64,000 nt of DNA. It comes from Herbaspirillum seropedicae (lineage in GTDB: Bacteria; Pseudomonadota; Gammaproteobacteria; Burkholderiales; Burkholderiaceae_D). The DNA lies in assembly GCF_001040945.1 (NCBI RefSeq), contig NZ_CP011930.1:4583021-4647020 (forward strand). Direction: 5' to 3'. Shown piece after piece: positions 35,101 through 42,892 of this stretch (its first letter is position 1; each line of letters starts with the position of its first letter). Under the pieces are notes generated by a model. That model ran no database searches. It was not told the DNA's origin and saw only the letters and a program-made list of their open reading frames with translations. A program made the translations under genes and the position numbers.

Positions 35101-36000
35101 GACGAGGAAATGCTACCCGGCCTCAACGATCAGCAGAAGACCACGTTACGGCCCTTGCTGGTACGTCCGCTGGTCCAGGGCTTCAATGCCTTGGTACACC
35201 CGACCGAAGGTGAGCTCAACAAGATCTGGCGGGCTCAGGTTTACGAGCCATTCCAGAACAACTTGGCGACCAAGTATCCATTCTCGCCCAGCTCAAAGAT
35301 CGAGGCTAACAGCGGCGAGATCAACACCGTCTTCGGTGAGAGCGGCGCCATCTCGAAGTTCGTGACCACAGCCATGGGACCACTGGTGGTGCGCCGGGGT
35401 GACACCCTGTCTCCGCGCAAGTGGGCTGACATGGGCATCACCCTCTCGCCTGCCATCACCACCAGCTTCGCCGATTGGATCAGTACCCACGGCAGTACCG
35501 GCGCCGGTGGCGGCGCAGGGGATGCGCAGACGGTGTTCCAGATTCAACCCCAGCCAGCGCCGGGCGCGCTGGAATACACCATCGAAATCGATGGCCAGCA
35601 ACTGCGCTACCGCAACACTCAGGCCCAGTGGGTCAACTTCGTCTGGCCCAACCCGCAGGGCTCACCAGGCGCGCGGGTGACTGCTGTGACCTATGACGGG
35701 CGCACGGTGGAAGTGGCCAGCCAGCCGGGACGCTTTGGACTGGAGCGTCTGATAAACACTGCCCAGCGCAAGCGCAAGGACAACGGAGCCTTTGAGCTGT
35801 CATGGACCAATGAAGGCGTTACGGTGATGGTGAGCCTCAAGATCATCAGCAGCGCCGAAGTCTCCGGCAACGGCAGTGGTACCGCACGCGGTACAGCCGG
35901 CCTGCGCGGACTGAAGTTGCCCGAAACCATTGCAGGCGGCGGCTCGGCGCTGCAAGCACAACCACAGACGCTAACCACCACGACAGGGGCTACGCAATGA
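32200..36000 (+). CDS. tssM: type VI secretion inner-membrane protein TssM (IcmF)
   Basis: Large membrane-complex component of 1266 residues. Two N-terminal helices (VLTLLGFMALAAVLFIGAEQL; IWPAVLFCALLLAWLAL), a cytoplasmic NTPase-like domain with Walker A GNPAAGKSTAI, and a third helix near residue 450 (FFAALAMLGALLGGWSWSYMG) precede a long periplasmic domain that binds TssJ. The P-loop is intact. With TssL and TssJ it spans the envelope. It overlaps tagF by ATGA, and sits in a plus-strand unit with the M15 peptidase. Confidence 0.96.
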   Translation: MQRLWKILSDTRVLTLLGFMALAAVLFIGAEQLELAPIWPAVLFCALLLAWLALRRYQRWKAQRAATKLENVLEQQAAQPLPVGSEAARHDDVAALRQRMLEAINTIKTSKLGQKSGAAALYELPWYMVIGNPAAGKSTAIANSGLQFPFADKGGKIVHGVGGTRNCDWFFTTDGILLDTAGRYSVYEEDRREWFSFLGLLKRYRKQAPINGIIIAVSIAELTGNRPEFAINLAKNLRQRVQELTEKLEVFAPVYVVFTKTDLITGFNEFFLDSERGERDRVWGATLAYDRKHSGQEVSNFFDERFDELYAGLKEMSLANMAVKRGENLAPGVLTFPLEFSAFKGVLRSFVTTLFEENPFQFKPVFRGFYFTSALQEGATLGASAQRIADRFGLTLEDQPQREVLSKQGFFLHNLFKQVIFADKQLVAQYTSRNKIRMRYLTFFAALAMLGALLGGWSWSYMGNRQLVANVQADMDKAIKLQEKRLDLQSRFEALEILQDRIEQLDRYRSHRPVSIDLGLYQGDLLERKLREEYFAGIKEIMLKPVASSIENYLIEVNANSSKLEPMSRPPQADSLATTGDNNIHAGNALRTYKDSSATNVEDAYNALKTYLMLSDKSRAEASHLNDQITRFWRGWLETNRGTMPREQMIRSAERLISFSLEQIDDPSWPTTENKLTLVDQTRENLRHVVRGMPARERVYADVKARAATRFASMTVARIVGDKDRELVMGSYAIPGTFTRNAWEKFVEDAFKEAANKELQSADWVLKTSSKEDLTLEGSPEQIQKALVSQYKSEYAREWQKFLQGVSIVELHNLDDATNAMNRLGDPLTSPINKVISTVYDETSWDNPSLIGSGLATASRGLSGWFKETVLRRSPAPPPAPPQLNTDGGAAIPMGPVAREFAGVARLVVSKDKGNSLMRGYMENLSKLRTRLNTIKNQGDTGPGAKQLMQQTLDGSGSELSDALKFVDEEMLPGLNDQQKTTLRPLLVRPLVQGFNALVHPTEGELNKIWRAQVYEPFQNNLATKYPFSPSSKIEANSGEINTVFGESGAISKFVTTAMGPLVVRRGDTLSPRKWADMGITLSPAITTSFADWISTHGSTGAGGGAGDAQTVFQIQPQPAPGALEYTIEIDGQQLRYRNTQAQWVNFVWPNPQGSPGARVTAVTYDGRTVEVASQPGRFGLERLINTAQRKRKDNGAFELSWTNEGVTVMVSLKIISSAEVSGNGSGTARGTAGLRGLKLPETIAGGGSALQAQPQTLTTTTGATQ

Positions 36001-36989
36001 GTGCAACCGGCACCCATATCAAGATCGGCTATTTCGGCAAAATTCCAGCTCGGGGAGACTTCATCAAGGCAACCGACCAAGCGGCCCTGATCACTCTGCT
36101 GGATAACTGGCTGGCGCAGGCCATGGAGCTACTTTCACGTGATGCGCGATGGAAGATCATCTACGACGGCGTCAAACCCTTGCATTTCGTCGTCATGGGA
36201 CCGCGCAGCCGGCGAGCCGTGGCAGGCCATCTGCGCGCCAGCAGCGACCAGTCGCAGCGACGCTTCCCTTTCATCTCGATGAGCGCCTTCGATATTGATG
36301 ACCCGGTCGCCTTCGTCGGCAACAGTCCCCTGATTCTTGCAAGGCTTTGGTCGCGTATGGAGTCGCAAATCCAGGAAGTGCTGACTACGCCAGATCCCGG
36401 CCAGTCCCTGCAAGCCATGGCCTCGACTACGGTGGAACTCGACATCGACAGCAACGGCTACGGCTACGGCGCGGCATTTACGGACTTTCTGGAGCTTCAT
36501 ACCACCGGCTCGCTGCAGCAGATGCTGGCCGACGCCGGCTTCAACGGTAATCTGCGCCAGTTGTTGTTAGCCCTTGGGTTGCTGTTACACCCGGTGATGG
36601 TCAGCACATCCAGCCGTCTCGACAAGAACCTGATCTTGCCGCTGCCTCACGACACGATGTACCGAGGCCTGGTCGCCAGCTTCTGGATGCACCTGATCAC
36701 GCCATTCCTGACACGCGCCGATTTTGAGTTGTCCTTGTTCCTCACGCGAATGGAGGAGCAACCTTGCATGTTCCTCGGCTTCTCAGGCGCGTCTCCACGG
36801 ACCTTACATTCAGTCATGGATACCGTGGCCGGCGCAGAACACAACATATCGTTTGACGATGCTGAGTGGGTCGAAGAGCATGTGGGCGGCAACTACGGCG
36901 TTCAGAAACTCTCCAGCTACCTGGCCCATCCGGAGCTCTCGCTCAGATCGGCCATCGACTCATTCCACGACGCTTTCACTGGAGCCTGA
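35997..36989 (+). CDS. tagF: type VI secretion accessory protein TagF
   Basis: Protein of 330 residues with the TagF N-terminal signature IGYFGKIPARGDFIKATD and later LPHDTMYRGLVASFWMHLITPFL. In Pseudomonas aeruginosa TagF is a post-translational repressor of T6SS assembly; longer than the minimal TagF domain, it includes a C-terminal region typical of stand-alone versions. It is translationally coupled to tssM (ATGA). The cognate kinase/phosphatase genes ppkA and pppA are not in this window. Confidence 0.92.
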   Translation: MSATGTHIKIGYFGKIPARGDFIKATDQAALITLLDNWLAQAMELLSRDARWKIIYDGVKPLHFVVMGPRSRRAVAGHLRASSDQSQRRFPFISMSAFDIDDPVAFVGNSPLILARLWSRMESQIQEVLTTPDPGQSLQAMASTTVELDIDSNGYGYGAAFTDFLELHTTGSLQQMLADAGFNGNLRQLLLALGLLLHPVMVSTSSRLDKNLILPLPHDTMYRGLVASFWMHLITPFLTRADFELSLFLTRMEEQPCMFLGFSGASPRTLHSVMDTVAGAEHNISFDDAEWVEEHVGGNYGVQKLSSYLAHPELSLRSAIDSFHDAFTGA

Positions 36990-36992
36990 ATC

Positions 36993-37796
36993 TTGAAGAC
37001 GAACATTCTCTCCCTTTTCTATCGGCTGGCGTTGAGCGCGGTCTGCTTGTCCTGCACCACAAGCGACGCGCAAAACCTCGCCCCGCCCGTGGCCACCCCA
37101 GCACCGGGCCAGGTTCTGGTCACCGGAACTGTCCCGGACGAAGCCAGCAAAGCAGCAGCGCTGACGCGCCTGCGCGAACTCTACGGTCACGACCGGGTGG
37201 TAGACCAGATTTCGGTCGGCCCGGTGGTCTTGCCCGCCAACTGGAACAACCATGTGCAGAAACTGATCTCACCCAACCTCAAGGCGGTCAGACAGGGCCA
37301 ATTGAAGATCGACGGCACCAACGTGAGCATCTCGGGTGAAGTCTCCCATGAAGCGCAACGCCAGCAGATCGCCAGCGACATGGCCACCAGCCTCAATTCA
37401 TCCTATATCATCAACAATGGCTTGCGCGTCTCAACGTCTGAACAAGGAGTGCTGGACAACACCCTGGCCAATCGCGTTGTGTCCTTCGAGAGCGGGCGCG
37501 CCACGCTCACCCCTGAAGGCAAGCGCATCCTCGATGAAATCGCTGCGACCATGTTGCAGCTCAAAGGTAGGCGCGTCGAGATCATCGGCAATACTGACAA
37601 CGAAGGCCTGCGAGCAAGCAACATCTCGCTTTCTCTGGCCCGCGCAGATGCGGTCAAGGCTTACCTGAGCACCAAGGGCGTCGATGACAGTCTTCTGACC
37701 ACGTCTGGCCAAGGTCCGGATCGCCCTGTGGCATCCAATGCCACATCCGAAGGACGCGCCAGGAATCGCCGGATCGAGTTCCGGATCGCCAAGTAA
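36993..37796 (+). CDS. OmpA-family peptidoglycan-binding protein of the T6SS
   Basis: Exported protein of 267 residues, TTG start with GGAG upstream and 3 bp after tagF. The N-terminal hydrophobic stretch ends around cysteines C18/C21; a lipobox is weak, so lipoprotein status is unclear. A BON-like domain (residues about 90-140) is followed by an OmpA C-terminal domain with VVSFESGRATLTPEGKRILDEIA, EIIGNTDNEG and the RNRRIEFRI end. The OmpA domain binds diaminopimelate of peptidoglycan. TssL in this cluster lacks such a domain, so this protein may anchor the complex (TagL/TagN-like). Confidence 0.88.
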   Translation: MKTNILSLFYRLALSAVCLSCTTSDAQNLAPPVATPAPGQVLVTGTVPDEASKAAALTRLRELYGHDRVVDQISVGPVVLPANWNNHVQKLISPNLKAVRQGQLKIDGTNVSISGEVSHEAQRQQIASDMATSLNSSYIINNGLRVSTSEQGVLDNTLANRVVSFESGRATLTPEGKRILDEIAATMLQLKGRRVEIIGNTDNEGLRASNISLSLARADAVKAYLSTKGVDDSLLTTSGQGPDRPVASNATSEGRARNRRIEFRIAK

Positions 37797-37823
37797 CAGG
37801 GACTGCAGACTTCCTCCCAAAGA

Positions 37824-37853
37824 AAAAGGAACCGCTGCGAACCGGTTCCTTTT
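37824..37853. terminator. bidirectional terminator between ompA-like and tssA genes
   Basis: An 11-bp stem, AAAAGGAACCG (37824-37834) with CGGTTCCTTTT (37843-37853), has A- and T-rich flanks and lies between convergent genes, so it can stop transcription in both directions. Confidence 0.85.
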
Positions 37854-37878
37854 CTTCTGGCCTCATGCTTGGATATGC

Positions 37879-39006
37879 TCAATCCTGCTGTGGCGCCTGC
37901 AATCCCAGTAATTCCTCGACATGAGACAAGGCGGCACCGTCCTTGATCACGGTCCTGAGCCAGGCATGCAAGGGCATTTCCCCCCACTGCGCGGCCTTGT
38001 CAGCCAGATGCGCTACCGGACTATGCGGTTCGCTGCGGCGGAAAAACTCAGCTACGGCCCGCAGTTGCCCGATGGCTTCAGCTCGGGTACGGATCGGCCC
38101 TTGATGCTGAAGCACGGCTGAGGCGGAGCCACCGGATCCCGTCAACTGTGCAGCCACTGCGGCATCGTCCCCGTCAATCAAGATGCTCTCTGCTGAAACC
38201 GCCGAACGCAGCCCGGTCTCAGCAGCGAAACGGACAATGGTGTCATGTACCAGCTTGGTTGCTTCACGTGCGGCACTGAAGCCGGGACCATCGACACCAA
38301 GACGGTGGTCCACGATATTCTCGAGTTGCTCAAGGCAATGGCGACAGTATTGGGCATCTTCCAGCATAGCTTCATAGAACGCGTGCGAGCTGCGCTTGCG
38401 GGCCGATTCCATCACGGCTAGCTTGACGCCCTCTTCCGGCAGGCCGCCTTCGTTTACGATGCGCTCGGCATTGGCGGCACGGGTGCGGGCGCTGTTGAAA
38501 TCGAACAGGGAGAAGGCGCTACCGCGTCCCTCGGTCAGCGGGATCTCGTGCGACATTTGCACCGATCGAGACAACAACCAGGTCAGGTTGCCAACGCGAC
38601 GGTCGTGGTCGCCATCTTCCGAAAGCGGGTAGAGATGATCCCAGAACTGATCGAACAGACCGGCCATCAACAGAAATCCATCCCCCAAGCCGCGCAGGCC
38701 ACGGGTCTTGCAAGCCGCTTCGCCGTACCAGACGGCCAGACGCAAGTCTTTGCTACGGGTTTCGATGAGCTGGGCGCAACGCTGCTCGACGAAACTCCAG
38801 TCGGCTTCCTTGATGTCGGTAACCCATTCCCCTTGGTCCAAGGTCGGGTCATCGAAACGCCTCGCCTGGGCAATAGCGTCCAGGTCGGTTGTGAAGGACA
38901 GGTCTTCGCCGCCGGGGTGCTCATTGCTGATGGGCTTGAGCAGCACGTCGATGACGGTAGTGGGCAGCTTGGTGCCCAGCGCGGATTTCAAGGTCGGTAG
39001 TTTCAT
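37879..39006 (-). CDS. tssA: type VI secretion protein TssA (ImpA)
   Basis: Cap/baseplate-priming protein of 375 residues. The ImpA N-terminal element VIDVLLKPISNEHPGGEDLSF, then WSFVEQRCAQLIETRSKDLRLAVWYGEA and the conserved GLFDQFWDHLYPL are diagnostic. The C-terminus (PHSPVAHLADKAAQWGEMPLHAWLRTVI) resembles the short-type TssA. The start MKLPTLKSALG at 39006 is chosen over ATG 39060 because the extra 18 residues are basic and not family-like. Last gene of the minus-strand unit. Confidence 0.92.
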   Translation of the reverse strand: MKLPTLKSALGTKLPTTVIDVLLKPISNEHPGGEDLSFTTDLDAIAQARRFDDPTLDQGEWVTDIKEADWSFVEQRCAQLIETRSKDLRLAVWYGEAACKTRGLRGLGDGFLLMAGLFDQFWDHLYPLSEDGDHDRRVGNLTWLLSRSVQMSHEIPLTEGRGSAFSLFDFNSARTRAANAERIVNEGGLPEEGVKLAVMESARKRSSHAFYEAMLEDAQYCRHCLEQLENIVDHRLGVDGPGFSAAREATKLVHDTIVRFAAETGLRSAVSAESILIDGDDAAVAAQLTGSGGSASAVLQHQGPIRTRAEAIGQLRAVAEFFRRSEPHSPVAHLADKAAQWGEMPLHAWLRTVIKDGAALSHVEELLGLQAPQQD

Positions 39007-39062
39007 GAGGAAGCGGTCCCGATCAGTTATTTTCTTAGGTGCGCGAATCCTGTTCGGCACAT

Positions 39063-41732
39063 CTATTGGATGGTGTACTTGAAATCACCTTTCTTGCTGG
39101 CCGATACCTTAATACGGCGAATCTCCACACCTTCGGCCATGCGCACCAGCACACTTTCGGCAACCGCAGGCAAAAGAGTTCCGCTAAGGATGTTGTCAAC
39201 ATTGCGTGCGCCCGAGTCCACCTCGGTGCAACGCCCCAGCACAGCCTCGACGAGCGCCTTGTCGTAGCTGAACTCGACCCTATGATTCTCGGCAACACGC
39301 TTGGCAATACGCGCTAGCTTGAGCTTGATGATCTCGACCAGCACGACGTCGGCAATCGGGTAATAGGGAACGACCTTCAAGCGCCCGAGAAATGCCGGCT
39401 TGAAGGTCTTGATCAGCTGTGGTCGAATCAGAGTGTCAAGTTCTTCAGGGGTAGGCAATTCTTCCTGGCTCTTGTTCAAGCAAGCCTGCATCATCTGCGC
39501 GGAAGCCACATTGCTGGTGAGGATGATGATGGTGTTCTTGAAATCAATCTCGCGTCCTTCGGCATCATCCATCACTCCCTTGTCGAAGACCTGGAAGAAT
39601 AGCTCCAGGACATCCGCGTGGGCCTTCTCGACCTCGTCGAGCAGCACCACACTGTAGGGATTGCGGCGTACGGCCTCGGTCAGCACACCGCCTTCACCAT
39701 AGCCGACATAGCCGGGCGGCGAACCCTTCAGGCCAGAGACCGTATGGGCTTCCTGGTATTCGCTCATGTTAATGGTGATTAACTTGCGTTCGCCACCGTA
39801 GAGCACATCAGCCAGCGCCAACGCTGTCTCGGTCTTGCCTACCCCAGACGGCCCCACAAACAGGAATACGCCCTTGGGCTTGCCGGGATCATCCAGATTG
39901 GCCCGAGATGTTCGTACACGCTGCGCCACGGCTGAAGTAGCCTGCGGCTGCCCTAGAACACGCTCTTGCAGCAATGCGTCCAGATCCAGCACCGTCTGGA
40001 TTTCGTCCTTGACCATCTTACCCAATGGGATTCCGGTCCACGCGGCCACGATCTCGGCAACCACATGCCCATCCACCTGGATCGGCACCATCGGCGCGTC
40101 ACCCTGGCGTTGCCTGAGCTCATCCAACAACTGCTTCAGCTCCGCCCGAGCGGCGTCCACGTTACCGCCTCGGGCGTCTCCCGTACCGGGATTTTCCAGA
40201 GTGGCACGAGCTTGCTGGATGCGTTCGTTGAGTTCACGCTCCTGCTCCCAGCGCAACTGCAAATCATGCCGTTCGGCTACAGCACAAACATGCTGATCCA
40301 GCAGCGACGCCAGTCGCTCCTCATGCTGCGAACCGCTGGCAGCCTCACGCCTGAGCGCCGAAATCTCCGTATCCAGGCGCTCAAGGCGTCGGGTGACACC
40401 TTCCAGTAGTGCGGGAGTGGCATCCCGCCCGAGCGCCACCTTGGCGCAGGCCGTGTCGAGCACACTAATGGCCTTGTCGGGCAGCTGACGTCCGCTGATA
40501 TAGCGGTGCGAAAGCCTGACGGCTTCGACGACGGCTTCATCATAGACGCGCACTCCGAAATGCTGCTCCATGAGAGGCACCATGGCACGTAGCATCGCGC
40601 AGGCCACATCCTCGCCCGGCTCTTCTACCTTGATGACCTGGAACCGTCGGGCCAGCGCGGCATCTTTTTCGAAATATTTCTTGTATTCGCTCCAGGTGGT
40701 TGCCGCGATCGTGCGTAGCTCGCCCCGCGCCAGGGCCGGCTTGAGCAGGTTGGCTGCATCGCTCTGGCCGGCCTGGCCAGCGGCGCCAATCATGGTGTGC
40801 GCCTCATCGATGAAGAGAATGATGGGATATGCGCTCTTCTTGACCTCATCGATCACGGTTTTGAGGCGACTCTCAAACTCACCCTTGACGCTAGCCCCCG
40901 CCTGCAGCAGGCCCATGTCCAGGGTATGGATCTCAACTCCCTGCAAGGGCTTCGGCACATCGCCCTGGGCGATACGCAGGGCCAGCCCCTCCACCACGGC
41001 GGTCTTTCCCACGCCAGCCTCGCCGGTCAGGATCGGATTGTTTTGCCGACGGCGGAGCAGAATATCGACTGCCTGCCGGATCTCAGCATCGCGGCCAATG
41101 ACCGGATCTATCTTGCCATCGCGGGCACGTTGCGTTAGCTGCGTAGTGTACTGATCCAGCGCAGTCATCTTGCCGATGCGAAGCTGCTTGAGTTCGCCCA
41201 TCGGGTCGCCACCACTCTCCCTGTCGCCGCCCTGACCTGTCTTGCCGATTGCAGCCGACTCCACGGATCCTTCGGTAAGCCTGTGCAAATTGTGCTTGAT
41301 TTCATCGATCTTGAATTTGGCAAATAGCTTCGATCCACGATACGCAAGCTGCGACAAATCGCTTTGAGTCAGCAGCGCCAGCAACAAGTGCGCACTGCGA
41401 ACGGAAGGATTACTTTCCTCCAGCGAGGCAATGAGCCATCCGTTCTCGAACAACGTGCGCAGGTGCGGAGACAGGACAGGAGTACGCGCATTGCCCTCTC
41501 TGAAGGTCGAGATCTCGTGCTCCAGATCGGCTTGCAGGCCATCGGTATCGATGCCGCTTCGGCGCGCGATCAGGCTGAAGTCTGACTGCGGTTGCTCAAG
41601 CAAGGCCAGAAAGAGATGCTCCAGGTCCACTTCATAATGGCTACATGACACGCACAGCGTGGCGGCGCGTTCGGTAGCCAGGCGTGCGGTCTCATTGAGT
41701 TTGCAAATTAATGATCTGAGATTGATTCCCAT
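39063..41732 (-). CDS. tssH: type VI secretion ATPase TssH (ClpV)
   Basis: AAA+ disaggregase of 889 residues that recycles the contracted TssB/TssC sheath. An N-terminal double Clp-N domain (LEHLFLALLEQPQSDF) is followed by AAA-1 with Walker A GEAGVGKTA, a coiled-coil middle region, and AAA-2 with Walker A GPSGVGKTE and Walker B VVLLDEVEKAH. The start MGINLRSLICKLNETA at 41732 has an AAGGAAGA ribosome-binding site and matches ClpV N-termini; a longer frame lies between genes. All nucleotide motifs are intact. Confidence 0.95.
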   Translation of the reverse strand: MGINLRSLICKLNETARLATERAATLCVSCSHYEVDLEHLFLALLEQPQSDFSLIARRSGIDTDGLQADLEHEISTFREGNARTPVLSPHLRTLFENGWLIASLEESNPSVRSAHLLLALLTQSDLSQLAYRGSKLFAKFKIDEIKHNLHRLTEGSVESAAIGKTGQGGDRESGGDPMGELKQLRIGKMTALDQYTTQLTQRARDGKIDPVIGRDAEIRQAVDILLRRRQNNPILTGEAGVGKTAVVEGLALRIAQGDVPKPLQGVEIHTLDMGLLQAGASVKGEFESRLKTVIDEVKKSAYPIILFIDEAHTMIGAAGQAGQSDAANLLKPALARGELRTIAATTWSEYKKYFEKDAALARRFQVIKVEEPGEDVACAMLRAMVPLMEQHFGVRVYDEAVVEAVRLSHRYISGRQLPDKAISVLDTACAKVALGRDATPALLEGVTRRLERLDTEISALRREAASGSQHEERLASLLDQHVCAVAERHDLQLRWEQERELNERIQQARATLENPGTGDARGGNVDAARAELKQLLDELRQRQGDAPMVPIQVDGHVVAEIVAAWTGIPLGKMVKDEIQTVLDLDALLQERVLGQPQATSAVAQRVRTSRANLDDPGKPKGVFLFVGPSGVGKTETALALADVLYGGERKLITINMSEYQEAHTVSGLKGSPPGYVGYGEGGVLTEAVRRNPYSVVLLDEVEKAHADVLELFFQVFDKGVMDDAEGREIDFKNTIIILTSNVASAQMMQACLNKSQEELPTPEELDTLIRPQLIKTFKPAFLGRLKVVPYYPIADVVLVEIIKLKLARIAKRVAENHRVEFSYDKALVEAVLGRCTEVDSGARNVDNILSGTLLPAVAESVLVRMAEGVEIRRIKVSASKKGDFKYTIQ

Positions 41733-41803
41733 GCAGCTCTTCCTTCTTGCTTGTCGTGGCGACGGCATGGCGGCCGTCGAGGTTGTTAGGACTTTCCTTC
41801 ATG

Positions 41804-42892
41804 TCACTGGACAGAGATTTCGTAGCGGAGATCAGCACGATCACGAGTTTCGGGAGCGGTAGCGACGAAACTATCCCATCCCAGGCGCCCGCCTTCACGC
41901 ATGCTCCCCAGTGTCATCCCGCGAACGTCCTGAGCAAGTAGTGCGACCTCCACTTCATACTCAAGCGTGGATCCGCTAAACATGCCCAACATGCGAGCTA
42001 AGGCCACGGAAACCTCCTTGCCTGGAAGGAACTTCTCGAAATCTCTTATAGCAACGGGACCGATGCGCAACCGCATGCGCAGGTCGCGCTGCCAGACACG
42101 TTCGCCCACCATCGCCTTCCCAAGCACGGAGTTGGTCGATCCAAGCACAGTCTGATGCTGGCGCGGAACCTTGTACCAGTAGCCGATGAACTGCTCGATC
42201 TGGAGCGGCACCGAGAAATACTCGCCCAGCACCTTCTGCATGTACAGTGCAGAGGGTGGGCGATGGCGCAAGGCACCTGCAAAATACCCTAAGGATTCAT
42301 CGCGCACCCCGTTGCCAGTCCCATCCTGCAAACGCTGGCGCAGCGAATGGAAGCCGAGCCCGGAGAGCGAAAGCAGCAAAGGCAGAAATGTGTCGCGACG
42401 ACCTACATCGTAGTGAAACGTCAGCCGATATTTGTTCCATGCGTGGTAGAACAAGGCTAGTGAACGAGTGGAAAACGCGTCCAGAAATGCACGCGGTCCT
42501 TCGTCGCGGTGTTCAATCTGATGACGCGCAACACGTTCGGTGTAATGCGCGGGAAGGGAGCCACTACTTCCGAGAAAACCCATGAAGGTCGGTGTGATCC
42601 TGACATACTTCATCTGCCCACACCGTAACGCCTGCTCCATGTTATCGACCGAGATCGCCTCACCCTCGCGTGACGGGTAAGTATCGATGGCCTCGATCTC
42701 GCTGGCAGGAAATCCCAGTACTGTACGATTGGCAAAGCGCACGAAGTCGCTGACGGCACGCTCGTGTGGCACACCATTGCGCCTGAACCAGCATTCGATC
42801 ATGCGCACGGCTTGGAAAAACTGGAAGCGGTGAGGAACGGCGAACAGCCGCTCGATCACGCTAGGCTCAAATCTCCGCTGCGTGGCCTGCAT
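41804..42892 (-). CDS. tssG: type VI secretion baseplate protein TssG
   Basis: Baseplate wedge subunit of 362 residues (VasB family). FFQAVRMIECWFRRNG, GFLGSSGSLPAHYTERVARHQ and FLDAFSTRSLALFYHAWNKYR are characteristic. With TssF, TssE and TssK it forms the wedge docking to the membrane complex. Its 5' end overlaps tssF by 37 bp, an overlap commonly seen for this pair. Confidence 0.93.
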   Translation of the reverse strand: MQATQRRFEPSVIERLFAVPHRFQFFQAVRMIECWFRRNGVPHERAVSDFVRFANRTVLGFPASEIEAIDTYPSREGEAISVDNMEQALRCGQMKYVRITPTFMGFLGSSGSLPAHYTERVARHQIEHRDEGPRAFLDAFSTRSLALFYHAWNKYRLTFHYDVGRRDTFLPLLLSLSGLGFHSLRQRLQDGTGNGVRDESLGYFAGALRHRPPSALYMQKVLGEYFSVPLQIEQFIGYWYKVPRQHQTVLGSTNSVLGKAMVGERVWQRDLRMRLRIGPVAIRDFEKFLPGKEVSVALARMLGMFSGSTLEYEVEVALLAQDVRGMTLGSMREGGRLGWDSFVATAPETRDRADLRYEISVQ

